Below, in pieces: positions 37,377 through 47,650 of a DNA stretch of 64,000 nucleotides. A program made the translations under genes and the position numbers. The stretch comes from Sphingomonas metalli (GTDB taxonomy: Bacteria > Pseudomonadota > Alphaproteobacteria > Sphingomonadales > Sphingomonadaceae). Numbering within the stretch: position 1 is the first letter of the stretch; every line of letters begins with the position of its first letter. The stretch is from NCBI RefSeq assembly GCF_014641735.1, contig NZ_BMIH01000002.1:62001-126000 (forward strand), written 5' to 3'. The notes below the pieces were generated by a model. The model worked only from the letters and a program-made list of their open reading frames with translations, ran no database searches and was not told the DNA's origin.

Positions 37377-39608
37377 ATGACTCAGACCGCGCCCCAGATC
37401 ACGCCCGAACTCGTCGCCGAGCATGGCCTGTCTCCGGAGGAATATGACCGCGTTCTCCACGCTTTGGGGCGGGAGCCGAACCTGGTCGAGCTCGGCATCT
37501 TCTCCGTCATGTGGTCGGAGCATTGCAGCTACAAGTCGAGCCGCATACACCTGAAGAAGCTGCCGACCGAGGGGCCGCAGGTGATCTGCGGTCCCGGCGA
37601 GAATGCCGGCGTGATCGATATCGGCGACGGTCAGGCGGCGATCTTCAAGATGGAGAGCCACAACCATCCCTCGTACATCGAGCCCTATCAGGGCGCGGCG
37701 ACGGGCGTCGGCGGCATTTTGCGCGACGTCTTCACCATGGGCGCGCGGCCGGTGGCGAACATGAACGCGCTGCGCTTCGGCCGGCCCGATCACCCCAAGA
37801 TGCGGCACCTGATCTCGGGCGTCGTGTCGGGCATCGGCGGCTATGGCAATTGCGTGGGCGTGCCGACCGTGGGCGGCGAGGTGAACTTCCACCCCGCCTA
37901 TGACGGCAACATCCTGGTCAATGCGATGACCGTGGGAGTCGCGGATCAGGACAAGATCTTCTACTCGGCGGCCTCCGGCATCGGCAATCCGATCGTCTAT
38001 GTCGGCTCCAAGACCGGTCGCGACGGCATCCATGGCGCCACCATGGCCTCGGCCGACTTCGGCGAGGACGCCGATGCCAAGCGCCCGACAGTGCAGGTCG
38101 GCGATCCGTTCACCGAAAAGCTGCTGATCGAAGCCTGCCTCGAACTCATGGCGTCGGACGCGATCGTCGCGATCCAGGACATGGGCGCGGCCGGCCTCAC
38201 CTCCTCCTCGGTCGAGATGGCGTCGAAGGGCGGCGTCGGCATCGAACTCGTCATGGACGATGTGCCGCAGCGCGAGGAGGGCATGACGCCCTATGAGATG
38301 ATGCTGTCGGAGAGCCAGGAGCGGATGCTCATGGTGCTGAAGCCCGGCCGCGAAGCCTTTGCGGAAGCGATCTTCCGCAAATGGGAGCTCGACTTCGCCG
38401 TGATCGGCCATGTCACCGATACCGGCCGCATGGTCCTGAAATGGCAGGGCGAGACGGTCTGTGACATTCCGCTCGGCCCGCTCGCCGACGAGGCGCCCCT
38501 CTACGACCGTCCGCATGTGCCGACGCCGAAGCCTGCACCGCTCGCCGATGCTCCGCACAGCCGCGACATCGCCGCCGATCTCCTGACCCTGATGGGTTCG
38601 CCGGACATCGCCTCGCGCCGCTGGATCTGGGAGCAGTACGACCATATGGTCGGCGCGGACACCGTCCAGCGCCCCGGCGGCGACGCCGCGGTCGTACGCA
38701 TCCATGGCACCGACAAGGCGCTGGCGATCACCACCGACTGCACGCCGCGCTATTGCTTTGCCGACCCGGTCGAGGGCGGCAAGCAGGCCGTAGCGGAGGC
38801 GTGGCGGAATCTGACCGCGGTGGGCGCGACACCGCTCGCGATCACCAACTGCCTCAACTTCGCCAATCCCCAGAGGCCCAAGATTATGGGCCAGATCGTC
38901 GGTTGCCTGGAGGGCATGGGCGAAGCGTGCCGTGCGCTCGACTTCCCGATCGTGTCGGGCAACGTCTCGCTCTACAATGAATCAAAGGCGACCGGCGGCG
39001 GTTCGGCGATCCTGCCCACGCCCGCGATCGGCGGCGTCGGCCTGATGCCGGACTGGCAGCGGAACGTGACCATCGCCTTCAAGGGAACGGGCGACGTGAT
39101 CCTGGCGGTCGGCACGCGCGGCGGGCATCTCGGCCAGTCGCTCTGGCTGCGCGAATGCCATGGCCGCGAAGAGGGTCCGCCGCCGCCCGTCGATCTCGCC
39201 GCCGAGCGCCGCACCGGTGACTTTCTCCGCGCCGCCATCGCCGCCGGTCAGGTGACCGCCTGCCACGACGTCTCGGACGGCGGCGTGGCGGTGGCGATCG
39301 CCGAGATGGCGCTCGCCGGCAACATCGGCGCGATGATCGACCGCAAGCAGCCCTTCGATTGCGCACGCAGCTTCTTCGCCGAGGATCAGGGCGTCTACAT
39401 CGTCACCGTCCACGACCATGCGCTGCTCGATTTCCTCGGCGCGGCCCATGCCGCGGGCGTGGAGGTGGAGCCGCAGGGACGCACCGGTGGCAGCCGCCTG
39501 ATCTTCGAGCGGCCCGACCGCGATGACGTGGTGTCTCTGGCGGATCTGCGGACGGCACATGAGGGCTTCTTTCCCCGCCTGATGGGTGCAGACGCCGCGC
39601 TGGCATAG
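37377..39608 (+). CDS. purL: Phosphoribosylformylglycinamidine synthase subunit PurL
   Basis: Uses ATP and ammonia from PurQ to convert FGAR to FGAM in purine synthesis. At 743 residues it is the small PurL form, which works with separate PurS and PurQ. Motifs include [20 protein letters not shown] near the N-terminus, [21 protein letters not shown] (in part), and [20 protein letters not shown] (in part). ATG at 37377 matches the usual N-terminus; an in-frame start 12 codons upstream has no ribosome site. Single gene, divergent from parDE. Confidence 0.95.
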   Translation: MTQTAPQITPELVAEHGLSPEEYDRVLHALGREPNLVELGIFSVMWSEHCSYKSSRIHLKKLPTEGPQVICGPGENAGVIDIGDGQAAIFKMESHNHPSYIEPYQGAATGVGGILRDVFTMGARPVANMNALRFGRPDHPKMRHLISGVVSGIGGYGNCVGVPTVGGEVNFHPAYDGNILVNAMTVGVADQDKIFYSAASGIGNPIVYVGSKTGRDGIHGATMASADFGEDADAKRPTVQVGDPFTEKLLIEACLELMASDAIVAIQDMGAAGLTSSSVEMASKGGVGIELVMDDVPQREEGMTPYEMMLSESQERMLMVLKPGREAFAEAIFRKWELDFAVIGHVTDTGRMVLKWQGETVCDIPLGPLADEAPLYDRPHVPTPKPAPLADAPHSRDIAADLLTLMGSPDIASRRWIWEQYDHMVGADTVQRPGGDAAVVRIHGTDKALAITTDCTPRYCFADPVEGGKQAVAEAWRNLTAVGATPLAITNCLNFANPQRPKIMGQIVGCLEGMGEACRALDFPIVSGNVSLYNESKATGGGSAILPTPAIGGVGLMPDWQRNVTIAFKGTGDVILAVGTRGGHLGQSLWLRECHGREEGPPPPVDLAAERRTGDFLRAAIAAGQVTACHDVSDGGVAVAIAEMALAGNIGAMIDRKQPFDCARSFFAEDQGVYIVTVHDHALLDFLGAAHAAGVEVEPQGRTGGSRLIFERPDRDDVVSLADLRTAHEGFFPRLMGADAALA

Positions 39609-39774
39609 GGCCCACGCTGGCACCTGCGGCCAAAACTTCCAGATCTGACGACCTCGCGTTTATGTTGCAAGTGCGAGAAAAAGGCGTGACGCATTCTTTA
39701 CGCGCCGATGATCTTTGTTAACCTTCAGTTGCCGCCAGACTTTTGGCTCGCACGCTAAACAAGGGGACAAAGAT

Positions 39775-40911
39775 ATGCAAAACAAAGCTTTTTATGCTGC
39801 AGCTGTTTCGCTGATCATGGCGCTCCCTGTTCCTTCCGTCGCCGCCACGGTGACTAGTACTATGGCAAACGGACTAAAATTCGAGGCGTCTAATGCTATT
39901 GTTGGACGCACCTCCACTGCCAGTGTAGCCTTTGGTGGAGACCCGCGATATTTCGCGACTGCGCAGAAATATAGCGGTGTCGTCGCCCTTCTGATGGACC
40001 GCGGCGCGGCGGGCAGCTTCGTATGCTCGGGATCGCTGCTGGGTGATCGGCGCTCGATCCTGACCGCGGGCCATTGTGTTAGCGACGGGGCGGGGACGGC
40101 CGCCCCCATCAAGACGACCGCCTATTTCTATAACGGCAGCGATCCCGACACGATTCCGTGGCAAAGCAGCGCGGCGACCGCCGTCGACGTCAGCGACTAT
40201 TTCGTCAACGCGGCCTATACCGGCGAGGTCATCGACCAGAATGACATCGCCGTCCTGCGCCTGTCCGAGTTGGCGCCGCTCTTCGCCAACAGCTACGACC
40301 TTTATGACGGTGACGATCTCAGTCTGACCGACTTCAACACCGCCGGCTATGGTCGCCGCTCGACCGTCGGTGGAGATCTCGGGGTCGATGCGGGAGTCGG
40401 GCGCCGGCGGCAGGGCGACAATCGCTACGAGTTCAGGCTGGGGGACCCGATCCTCAACGGCGCCTTCGATGATGAATTCGGCAAGGCCGACTACAGCCAC
40501 GTCTATCTCGCCGATTTCGACAACGGCAAGCGCGCCAACGATGCTGCCTGTGTCCTGACCGGCTTCGTCGGGGTACAGAGCTACAAATTCTGCGATTTGG
40601 GTCGCGGTCCGACCGAAGCAACCACGGCGCCCGGCGATTCCGGCGGGCCGCAGTTCGTCGACGGCAAGCTGGCGAGCGTGACGTCGTTCGGCCTCACCTA
40701 TTACAATCTCGGCGACATCGACAAAGTCTATAACGACTCCTTCGGCGAATATAGCGGCTTCGTCCCCACGTCGATCCATCGCAATTGGATCAACAGCGTC
40801 CTGGCCGTGCCGGAACCATCGACCTGGGCCCTGATGATCGCCGGATTTGGTCTGATCGGCGGATCGATGCGTCGTCGCACGCGCACCCGTATCCGTTTCT
40901 CGATGTCCTGA
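39775..40911 (+). CDS. Trypsin-like serine protease with PEP-CTERM anchor
   Basis: A 378-residue exported S1-type protease. Residues 1-23 are a signal peptide; the triad is His in TAGHC, Asp in QNDIAVLRL and Ser in APGDSGGPQ. The C-terminus is a PEP-CTERM sorting tail: VPEPSTWALMIAGFGLIGGS then an arginine cluster. The family is cut by exosortase (EpsH/XrtA type) and displayed or released with exopolysaccharide. AGGGG nine bases before ATG 39775 fixes the start. The upstream 166 bp are AT-richer than the surroundings. No exosortase gene is in the window. Confidence 0.88.
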   Translation: MQNKAFYAAAVSLIMALPVPSVAATVTSTMANGLKFEASNAIVGRTSTASVAFGGDPRYFATAQKYSGVVALLMDRGAAGSFVCSGSLLGDRRSILTAGHCVSDGAGTAAPIKTTAYFYNGSDPDTIPWQSSAATAVDVSDYFVNAAYTGEVIDQNDIAVLRLSELAPLFANSYDLYDGDDLSLTDFNTAGYGRRSTVGGDLGVDAGVGRRRQGDNRYEFRLGDPILNGAFDDEFGKADYSHVYLADFDNGKRANDAACVLTGFVGVQSYKFCDLGRGPTEATTAPGDSGGPQFVDGKLASVTSFGLTYYNLGDIDKVYNDSFGEYSGFVPTSIHRNWINSVLAVPEPSTWALMIAGFGLIGGSMRRRTRTRIRFSMS

Positions 40912-40975
40912 CCCAAGGGGCGGCGAGCGGGCGGATGCCGTCCGCTCGCCACATTGCCATGACAGGCGCGGGTGC

Positions 40976-42217
40976 ATGACCGCAGCCGTTTCCGCCCCGG
41001 CAATCCCGCACGCCGACCGTCATCTGTCGCTCGACGTCATTCGCGGCGTTGCGGTGATGGGCATCGTCACCGCCAACCTGCCCGCCTTCGGCCTGCCCTC
41101 CGCCGCCTATTTCTCGCCGCTGGCGGCGGGCGGCACCCGGCCCCTCGATATCGCTTTGTGGCTGATCAACTTCGTCCTGATCGAGGGGAAGATGCGCGGG
41201 CTGTTCGCCTTCCTCTTCGGCGCATCGCTGCTGCTGGTGATCGAAAGAGCCCGCGCGGCTGGCGACGATCCGCTGGCCGTCCATGGCGGGCGGATGGCGG
41301 TGCTGTTCGGCATCGGCCTGATCCATCTCTATCTGATCTGGTGGGGCGATATCCTGGCGCATTATGCGCTGTGCGGGCTGATCGCCTATCCGATGACCCG
41401 CTACCGGACGCGGACACTGATCATGATCGGGATCGGCTGCCTCGTCCTGAGCATGGTGATGGCTGTGGCGGGCCTCGTAGCGCTGCTGGAGAGCGCCCCG
41501 AGAGCGACCGCGTCGGCACAGGCGACGTGGAACGGCTTCGCAGCCGTATTTGGCGTTCCGCCAGCGCGCGAGATCGCGGCGGAGGTCGCGGCCCAGCGCG
41601 GTGGATGGCTGAGCGAGTTCGGCTGGCGGTGGCATCACGCTACCGGTCCGCTCACGGCGCTGCTGGCGGTGGGACCCGAGACACTGGGCTCCATGTTTCT
41701 CGGCATGGCCGGCCTGCGCTCGGGGTTCCTGACCGGCCGGTGGGAGCGCGAGCGCTACCGGCGGTGGGCGACCACCGGACTCCTTCTGTCCCTCGCCGGC
41801 TATACGGCCCTGGGCTGCAACACCATCGTCCGGGGCTTCGCTATGCCCGCCGTCTATTTCGCCTCGATCGCGGTCGCCGAGCCGCTGCGACAGGCCGGTG
41901 TCCTGGGCTTTGCGGCGCTGATCATCTTGGCGATGCGGCCCGGCGGCCGGCTGACCTCGCGGGTCGCCGCAGCCGGGCGCTGCGCCTTCACCAACTATCT
42001 CGGCACCAGCCTCGTGATGACGTTCTTCTTCAATTGGGGTCTGGCGCAGTTCGGCCAGTGGAGCCGCGCATCGGTCTATGCCTTGGCGCCGCTCGCATGG
42101 ATCACGATGCTGGCGTGGAGCGCGCCCTGGCTCCGCCGCCATCCTTATGGCCCGTTCGAATGGCTGTGGCGCAGCCTGTCACGGGCGGAGTGGCAGCGCT
42201 GGCGGCGCGTTCAGTAG
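40976..42217 (+). CDS. DUF418 family membrane protein
   Basis: A 413-residue inner membrane protein of the DUF418 (YeiB) family, with about ten hydrophobic helices. It starts RHLSLDVIRGVAVMGIVTAN, as in the family, then FAFLFGASLLLV and HLYLIWWGDILAHYALCG, and ends with the DUF418 domain (GRCAFTNYLGTSLVMT). The function is unproven; transport or acyl modification of envelope components has been suggested for relatives. Start ATG 40976. The last 7 bp overlap the convergent Hpt gene. Confidence 0.88.
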   Translation: MTAAVSAPAIPHADRHLSLDVIRGVAVMGIVTANLPAFGLPSAAYFSPLAAGGTRPLDIALWLINFVLIEGKMRGLFAFLFGASLLLVIERARAAGDDPLAVHGGRMAVLFGIGLIHLYLIWWGDILAHYALCGLIAYPMTRYRTRTLIMIGIGCLVLSMVMAVAGLVALLESAPRATASAQATWNGFAAVFGVPPAREIAAEVAAQRGGWLSEFGWRWHHATGPLTALLAVGPETLGSMFLGMAGLRSGFLTGRWERERYRRWATTGLLLSLAGYTALGCNTIVRGFAMPAVYFASIAVAEPLRQAGVLGFAALIILAMRPGGRLTSRVAAAGRCAFTNYLGTSLVMTFFFNWGLAQFGQWSRASVYALAPLAWITMLAWSAPWLRRHPYGPFEWLWRSLSRAEWQRWRRVQ

Positions 42218-42651
42218 CCGGTCGGTCCCGAGCGGCGACCGAAGCCGCCAGCGGCGGGCGGTGTGGGCCGACGCTGGGTGACCAGCGGGCTCGCTTCACG
42301 CTCCAAGAGCGCCAGCGTCTCCTCGAACAACGGGCGCAGCCGGGTCACGTCCTGCAAGGCGTGCTCCGGTGTATCCTGTCGCTCGACGCAGTCCCGCGCC
42401 GTCATCTCGATCGTTTCGGCCAACATCGCGAGCGGCTCCGCACCGAACTGGCGGGCCTCGCCCTTCAGCGTGTGCGCCGGGATCACCAGCGCCGCCGCCT
42501 GATTCGCGCGCATCGCTGCCTCGATCGCCGCCACCGACTTCACGCCGTCCTCGCGGAAATAGCCGAGGATGCGCACGAACCCGCTGCCCAGCTCCGCCCG
42601 CGCGGCATGATAGGCGGTCCAGTCCACCAAAGTGCTTCCCTCGAACGACAC
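42211..42651 (-). CDS. Hpt-domain phosphotransfer protein
   Basis: A 146-residue protein with a histidine phosphotransfer domain: VIPAHTLKGEARQFGAEPLA with His60 as the expected phosphoacceptor. A proline-rich basic tail of about 25 residues follows. Free Hpt proteins relay phosphate from a hybrid kinase to a response regulator; no partner lies adjacent. In sphingomonads a ChpT- or CckA-independent Hpt near der is not something I can place further. Its 3' end overlaps the DUF418 gene by 7 bp on the opposite strand. Confidence 0.8.
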   Translation of the reverse strand: MSFEGSTLVDWTAYHAARAELGSGFVRILGYFREDGVKSVAAIEAAMRANQAAALVIPAHTLKGEARQFGAEPLAMLAETIEMTARDCVERQDTPEHALQDVTRLRPLFEETLALLEREASPLVTQRRPTPPAAGGFGRRSGPTGY

Positions 42652-42725
42652 GGCCCTGCTCCGGCTGTCTAAACCCCAGTCGTCCGCTTACCGGGCGAAG
42701 GTAAACAGCGGGTTGCGCCCGGCAA

Positions 42726-44096
42726 TTAGTCCTGTTTGTCGAAGGGGTTCTTCGGCGCGCGCAGGGTCAGGCGCACCGGTACCGCACCGAAGCCGAGTTC
42801 GCGCCGCATCGAATTCACCAGATAGCGTTCGTAGCTGGCGGGCAGCTGGTCGACGCGCGTGCCGAAGATGACGAAGCTGGGCGGCCGCGTCTTCACCTGG
42901 GTGACGTAGCGCATCTTGATCCGCTTGCCGCCCGGCGCGGGGGGCGGATTGGCCTCGACCGCCCGCTCGAACCAGCGGTTGAGCTCGCCGGTGCCGACCC
43001 GCTTCGACCAGGCCTCGCGCACCTCGAAGGCCGCGCCGAGCAGCTGGTCGATACCCTTGCCGGTCGCGCCGGAGACGGTGATGACGATCACGCCCTTCAC
43101 CTGGCTCAGCCCGTCTTCCAGCGCCTTCTTCACGCCGTTGAACAGCGACGAGGCGTTCTCGGCGATGTCCCATTTGTTGAGCGCGATCACCAGCGCCCGC
43201 CCTTCCTGCAGCACCCGGTCGGCGATCCGCAGATCCTGCGCCTCCAGTCCCAGGGTCGCGTCGAGCAGCAGCACCACCACCTCGGCGAAGTCGATCGCGT
43301 GCAGGGCGTCGGCAACGGAAAGCTTCTCCAGCTTGTCCTGCACCTTGGCCTTCTTGCGCATCCCGGCGGTGTCGATCAGCCGCACCGCCCGCGTCTCGCC
43401 GGCCGGGCTGTGCCACTCCCAGTCGATCGCGATCGAGTCGCGGGTAATCCCCGCCTCGGGGCCGGTGATCAGCCGTTCCTCGCCGAGCATCCGGTTGATG
43501 AGGGTCGACTTGCCCGCGTTGGGACGTCCGACGATCGCCAGCTTCAGCGGCGCGTCGGGGCTTTCATCCTCTTCGTCCTCGGCCTCGTCTTCCGTCTTTT
43601 CCAGATGGGGCAGCAGCGCCTCGAACAGGTCGCCGACGCCCTCGCCATGTTCGGCGGAGAGCTGGACCGGATCGCCAAAGCCGAGCGCCAGCGATTCGAG
43701 AATGCCCTGCTCGCCCGCACGCCCTTCGGCCTTGTTGGCCGCCAGTACGACCGGGGTGGTCGACTGGCGCAGCCACCGGGCGATCTCTTCGTCGAGCGGC
43801 ACGACGCCCGCGCGCGCGTCGACTAGGAACAGCGCGACATCGGCCTGGCGCAACGCCGCCTCGGTCTGCATCCGCATCCGGCCGGGCAGCGTCTGGGCGT
43901 CGTGATCCTCATAGCCCGCCGTGTCGATGACGCGGAAGTCGAGGCCGAGGAGGTGCGCGTCGCCCTCGCGCCGGTCTCGGGTCACGCCGGGTCGGTCGTC
44001 GACCAGCGCCAGCTTCTTGCCGACCAGGCGGTTGAACAGCGTCGACTTGCCGACATTGGGTCGGCCGACGATCGCGACGGTGGGAAGCCGGGCCAT
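42726..44096 (-). CDS. der: Ribosome biogenesis GTPase Der
   Basis: An essential tandem GTPase needed for 50S subunit maturation, 456 residues. Two G domains are seen: GRPNVGKST (residues 9-17) with NKAEG, and GRPNAGKST near 190 with ALNKWD, followed by the KH-like C-terminal domain (KTRPPSFVIFGTRVDQLP, in part) . An acidic linker (EDEAEDEEDE) separates the G domains. ATG at 44096 starts the first beta strand (LPTVAIVGRPN). Downstream of bamB by 10 bp on the same strand, an arrangement also seen in other proteobacteria. Confidence 0.95.
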   Translation of the reverse strand: MARLPTVAIVGRPNVGKSTLFNRLVGKKLALVDDRPGVTRDRREGDAHLLGLDFRVIDTAGYEDHDAQTLPGRMRMQTEAALRQADVALFLVDARAGVVPLDEEIARWLRQSTTPVVLAANKAEGRAGEQGILESLALGFGDPVQLSAEHGEGVGDLFEALLPHLEKTEDEAEDEEDESPDAPLKLAIVGRPNAGKSTLINRMLGEERLITGPEAGITRDSIAIDWEWHSPAGETRAVRLIDTAGMRKKAKVQDKLEKLSVADALHAIDFAEVVVLLLDATLGLEAQDLRIADRVLQEGRALVIALNKWDIAENASSLFNGVKKALEDGLSQVKGVIVITVSGATGKGIDQLLGAAFEVREAWSKRVGTGELNRWFERAVEANPPPAPGGKRIKMRYVTQVKTRPPSFVIFGTRVDQLPASYERYLVNSMRRELGFGAVPVRLTLRAPKNPFDKQD

Positions 44097-44106
44097 GCCG
44101 TTCGCG

Positions 44107-45435
44107 TCACCGCCAGGCGGTGACCTGCCCCTTCTGGTCGAGGGTGAACAGGGTGTTGTTGGCGACGATCGGCGGCAGCGCGAAGGGCACCTTGGTCTCG
44201 ATCGTCTGCACCACGCTGCCATCGGCGGGCGAGGCCATGACGATCTGGCCCAGCGAGTTGGTCATGGTCAGGCGACCGCCCGCGAGCACCGGACCGAACC
44301 AGGTGATCGGCCCCTTCTTCCCCTTCGGCTTGCGGAAGCGCGGCAGCTGCGCGATCCACTTCGCCTTGCCGCTGGCCCGCGACAGACAGGCCAGCCGCGC
44401 GTCGTCGGTGACGACGAACAGCCAGTCGCCCGCCAGCCAGGGCGTGGAGATGCCGGCGATATTCTGTTCCCACAGCCGCTGACCGGTCGACAGCTCCAGC
44501 GCGACCATGCGCCCCCCCTGCCCGACCGCATAGACGCGGCCCTGGTCGACCACCGGCGAGGCGTCGATGTCGGCAAGACTGCCGACCGCGGTCGTGGTCG
44601 AGGAGCGCGACAGCGCGTCCTGCCACAGCACGCGCCCGTTCTCGTAGCGATAGGCCGACAGCTCGCCCGAGCTGTAGCCCGCCACGACCGAGCCCTGGCT
44701 GGCCGAGGGCGCGGCCACGCCATAGACGCCCTGCGTCTCGACAGTGCCGGACTGGACCCACTGGACCTTGCCGTCGGCGTCGCCGAGTGCATAGATCTGG
44801 TTGTCCTGGGTCAGCACATAGACGTTGCCGTTCGCCAGGGTCGGCGCGCCGCGCAGCGGCCCGCCTGGCCGTGCCCGCCACAATTCCTTGCCGCTACCCG
44901 AGTCGTACGCGACGACGTCGCCCAGCCCGTCGGTGGCATAGACCCGGCCGTTGTCGAAGCTGACGCCCCCGCCGAAACGCGCCGGCCGGTTCTTCTTGGT
45001 GTCGGCCGCGAGCTGCGCGGTCCAGAGCGACGCGCCCGTGTCCGCCGACAGGGCATGCAGCGTCGCGGTGACGTCGACGACGAACACCTTGCCGTCGGCC
45101 ATGACCGGCGCCGCGCCCAGTCGCTCGCGGGGCGAGCCGCCGGCGATGGTCGTGCGCCAGGCCCGGGCCGGCGTCTCACCGAGCGCGAGCTGGCCGACCG
45201 ACTTGGCCGCATTGCCGCCGGGCTGCGCCCAGGCGTCGTTGACCTCGGCGGCGGGCAGCGTGACCGCCATCTGGGCGAGCGCGGCGTCCGCCTCTACCCC
45301 GTTCTCGGACGTGAGGATCGGCACGCGCTGGCCGACTGTCGGCGTCTTCTTCGGGCCACCGCCCTTGAACACGCCGCACGCGCTGAGCGCCACCAGCGCC
45401 GCGACCATCGCGGGCGCGCGAAACTGCTTCATCAT
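44107..45435 (-). CDS. bamB: Outer membrane assembly lipoprotein BamB
   Basis: A 442-residue lipoprotein of the beta-barrel assembly machine. The signal peptide ends in the lipobox LSACG (about 17-21). The rest is an eight-bladed beta-propeller with repeating PQQ-like blades (GKVFVVDVTATLHALSADTG, GNVYVLTQDNQIYALGDADG). The start MMKQF overlaps the stop of the upstream gene by 4 bp. Together with the upstream TPR-like protein and downstream der this is the conserved yfgM-bamB-der unit. Confidence 0.92.
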   Translation of the reverse strand: MMKQFRAPAMVAALVALSACGVFKGGGPKKTPTVGQRVPILTSENGVEADAALAQMAVTLPAAEVNDAWAQPGGNAAKSVGQLALGETPARAWRTTIAGGSPRERLGAAPVMADGKVFVVDVTATLHALSADTGASLWTAQLAADTKKNRPARFGGGVSFDNGRVYATDGLGDVVAYDSGSGKELWRARPGGPLRGAPTLANGNVYVLTQDNQIYALGDADGKVQWVQSGTVETQGVYGVAAPSASQGSVVAGYSSGELSAYRYENGRVLWQDALSRSSTTTAVGSLADIDASPVVDQGRVYAVGQGGRMVALELSTGQRLWEQNIAGISTPWLAGDWLFVVTDDARLACLSRASGKAKWIAQLPRFRKPKGKKGPITWFGPVLAGGRLTMTNSLGQIVMASPADGSVVQTIETKVPFALPPIVANNTLFTLDQKGQVTAWR

Positions 45436-46145
45436 TGCGCGGGACTATCCTGATTGGCCCGGCCGCCGGCGGGGCTCGCATCGACTCCCAATAGGGACGC
45501 CATCTGAACCGCACGTTGACGGATCGACTCGGGCACGCCTTCATCCTGCGCGACGCGGGCGAAGAGCTGGCCCGCGGGACCACGCTGGCCGAGCCGCATC
45601 TGCGCCACCGCCATCATCTCGCCCGCGCTTCCCAGCCACGGATTGCCCGGCACCGCGAGCGGGCGCAGGCGGTCGACCACCTGCTGCGGCGGCAGCGTGT
45701 CGAACTCGGTCGCGGTCTGGCGGACCAGCGCAAGGTCGCGGAACGGCTGGGCGACGCCGCTGTCGCCCGCCACGGCGGCGAACTTCGCGGCCGCGCCCTT
45801 GGTGTCGCCGCGGCGGAGCAGGATGTCCGCCTCGCTGAACAGGGCGAGGACGCGATAGGCATCACGATCCGACTTGCTCAGCTCCGCCAGCAGCGGCTGC
45901 GCCTTGTCCATCTGGCCGGTCGACAGCGCGTCATAGGCGGCCTGGAGCCGTTCGCCCTCCTGCCCGGCCGATTCGCCCTGGCGATGCTGCCAGAACAGAT
46001 AGGCGCCGAATGCCGCCAGTCCGATCAGGACGACGGCCCCGACCGCGATGCCCCAACGTTTCCAGAACCGGACCAGATCGTCGCGGCGGACCTCGTCATC
46101 GACCTCGCGCAGGAAGGCTTCGTTGGATTCGGGCGACAGCGCCAA
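45432..46145 (-). CDS. YfgM-like TPR membrane protein
   Basis: A 237-residue protein with a cytoplasmic N-terminus (SNEAFLREVDDEVRRDDL), one membrane helix at about 33-53 and a periplasmic TPR_21 domain. This matches the YfgM family, an ancillary SecYEG-associated chaperone partner. It precedes bamB with ATGA overlap, as in enterobacteria, which supports the family call. The C-terminal part is longer than in E. coli and ends in an Asn/Gln/Pro-rich stretch. Promoter should lie in the 85 bp between it and panB. Confidence 0.85.
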   Translation of the reverse strand: MALSPESNEAFLREVDDEVRRDDLVRFWKRWGIAVGAVVLIGLAAFGAYLFWQHRQGESAGQEGERLQAAYDALSTGQMDKAQPLLAELSKSDRDAYRVLALFSEADILLRRGDTKGAAAKFAAVAGDSGVAQPFRDLALVRQTATEFDTLPPQQVVDRLRPLAVPGNPWLGSAGEMMAVAQMRLGQRGPAGQLFARVAQDEGVPESIRQRAVQMASLLGVDASPAGGRANQDSPAQ

Positions 46146-46230
46146 GGAGCGGCTCCGGGTTGTGGAGGGGAACGGACAGGAAAGGGGCGATCAGCGCCTT
46201 TAGCCGCACTCACCGCCAAACGGAAGCCGA

Positions 46231-47103
46231 TCAATCCCGCGGCGCATAGACCTGGTCGTCGGTGGGAAAGCTGCGCGCCCGCACCTCCTCGGCATAGCGG
46301 GCCGCGGCCTCGCCGATCCGAGCGCCGAGATCGTCGTATTTCTTCACGAAGCGCGGCACCCTCTCGAACAGGCCGAGCATGTCCTCCGCCACCAGCACCT
46401 GCCCGTCGCATTGCGCCGAGGCGCCGATCCCAATCACCGGGCAGGCGAGCGCGCGGGTGATGGCGATCGCGATCGGCTCGACCACGCCCTCCACCACCAC
46501 CGCGAAGGCGCCCGCCTCCGCCACGGCGCGGGCGTCGCCCTCGATCTTGGCGGCTTCGGCGTCGCTGCGTCCGCGCGCGCCATAGCCGCCCAGCATGTTC
46601 ACCGCCTGCGGGGTCAGCCCGACATGGCCGATGACGGGAATGCCGCGTTCGGTCAGGAAGCGGACGGTGGGCGCCATCGCCTCACCCCCCTCCAGCTTGA
46701 CGGCGGCGGCGCCGGTTTCCTTGAGCAGCCAGGCGGCGCTCTCGAACGCCTTCTCGGGCGAGGCTTCGTAGCTGCCGAAAGGCATGTCGATCGCGACGAC
46801 GGCATGCCAACTGCCGCGCACCACCGCCGCGCCGTGCGCCGCCATCATCGCGAGCGTGACGGGTACGGTCGAGGGCAGGCCATAGACCACCTGCCCCAGA
46901 CTGTCCCCGACCAGCAGCAGGTCGCAATGCGCGTCGAGCAACTGCGCGGTGCGCACCGTATAGGCGGTCAGCATCACCAGCGGCTCCGCCGTCGTGCCAT
47001 CGACCTTTCGCGCGCGGATCGCCGGAACGGTCAGCCGCTTGAGCGGCGCGGGCGTCGGGTTCGCGCGGCTGGTCGCGGTGTCGAGCGTGTAGGTGGTGGA
47101 CAT
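46231..47103 (-). CDS. panB: 3-methyl-2-oxobutanoate hydroxymethyltransferase
   Basis: First committed step of pantothenate (coenzyme A) synthesis, using methylene-tetrahydrofolate. The 290-residue TIM barrel has [13 protein letters not shown], the metal-binding [25 protein letters not shown], and [20 protein letters not shown], with the catalytic glutamate in [14 protein letters not shown] at 47103 gives the normal length; the frame stays open further upstream but without homology. It lies upstream of the yfgM-bamB-der group and 37 bp from the ArsC-family gene. Confidence 0.94.
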   Translation of the reverse strand: MSTTYTLDTATSRANPTPAPLKRLTVPAIRARKVDGTTAEPLVMLTAYTVRTAQLLDAHCDLLLVGDSLGQVVYGLPSTVPVTLAMMAAHGAAVVRGSWHAVVAIDMPFGSYEASPEKAFESAAWLLKETGAAAVKLEGGEAMAPTVRFLTERGIPVIGHVGLTPQAVNMLGGYGARGRSDAEAAKIEGDARAVAEAGAFAVVVEGVVEPIAIAITRALACPVIGIGASAQCDGQVLVAEDMLGLFERVPRFVKKYDDLGARIGEAAARYAEEVRARSFPTDDQVYAPRD

Positions 47104-47140
47104 TTGCGCGCTTCTAGCCGCAGTCCGATGGTGCGGCCAG

Positions 47141-47491
47141 TCAGCGCGCGAAGATCGCCGCGTAGCGATCAGGCTTGAACCCTGCTTCCAGCACCTCGCC
47201 ATGAACCAGCATCGGCCGCCGGATCATCGACGGCTGCGCCACCATCAACGCGATCGCCCGCTCCGCATCGAGGTCCGTCCGGTCGGTCTCGGGCAGCTTT
47301 CGGAAGGTGGTGCCGGAGCGGTTCAGCACCGCCTCCCAGCCGAGCCGCTCCACCCAGCCGCGCAATGTGTCGGGGTCGATGCCGGCCTTCTTATAGTCGT
47401 GAAAGGCGAATGGGATGCCCGCCTGATCGAGCCAAGTGCGGGCCTTCTTGACGGTGTCGCAATTGGGGATGCCGTAGAGGGTGGCGGTCAT
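47141..47491 (-). CDS. ArsC family reductase (YffB/Spx-like)
   Basis: A 116-residue thioredoxin-fold protein: [18 protein letters not shown] with a single cysteine at position 10, HDYKKAGI, and [11 protein letters not shown] with the cis-proline loop. This matches the YffB branch of the ArsC/Spx family, whose members are glutathione-dependent reductases of uncertain substrate; true arsenate reductases have a different loop. ATG at 47491 begins the first strand. It probably forms an operon with panB. Confidence 0.87.
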   Translation of the reverse strand: MTATLYGIPNCDTVKKARTWLDQAGIPFAFHDYKKAGIDPDTLRGWVERLGWEAVLNRSGTTFRKLPETDRTDLDAERAIALMVAQPSMIRRPMLVHGEVLEAGFKPDRYAAIFAR

Positions 47492-47650
47492 TGTAGGTCC
47501 AATCGGCGGGGATGAGTCGACCGCTTTACTACCGAACGCCGCGACCTCCCGCGACACGGGAGCGATAAACCTTCAAAAAACATCAATCATTCGTTCAGTG
47601 TAGGCGGCAGTGAGAATCATTGCGGTTGTCAGATCTAATATGATCGACCC

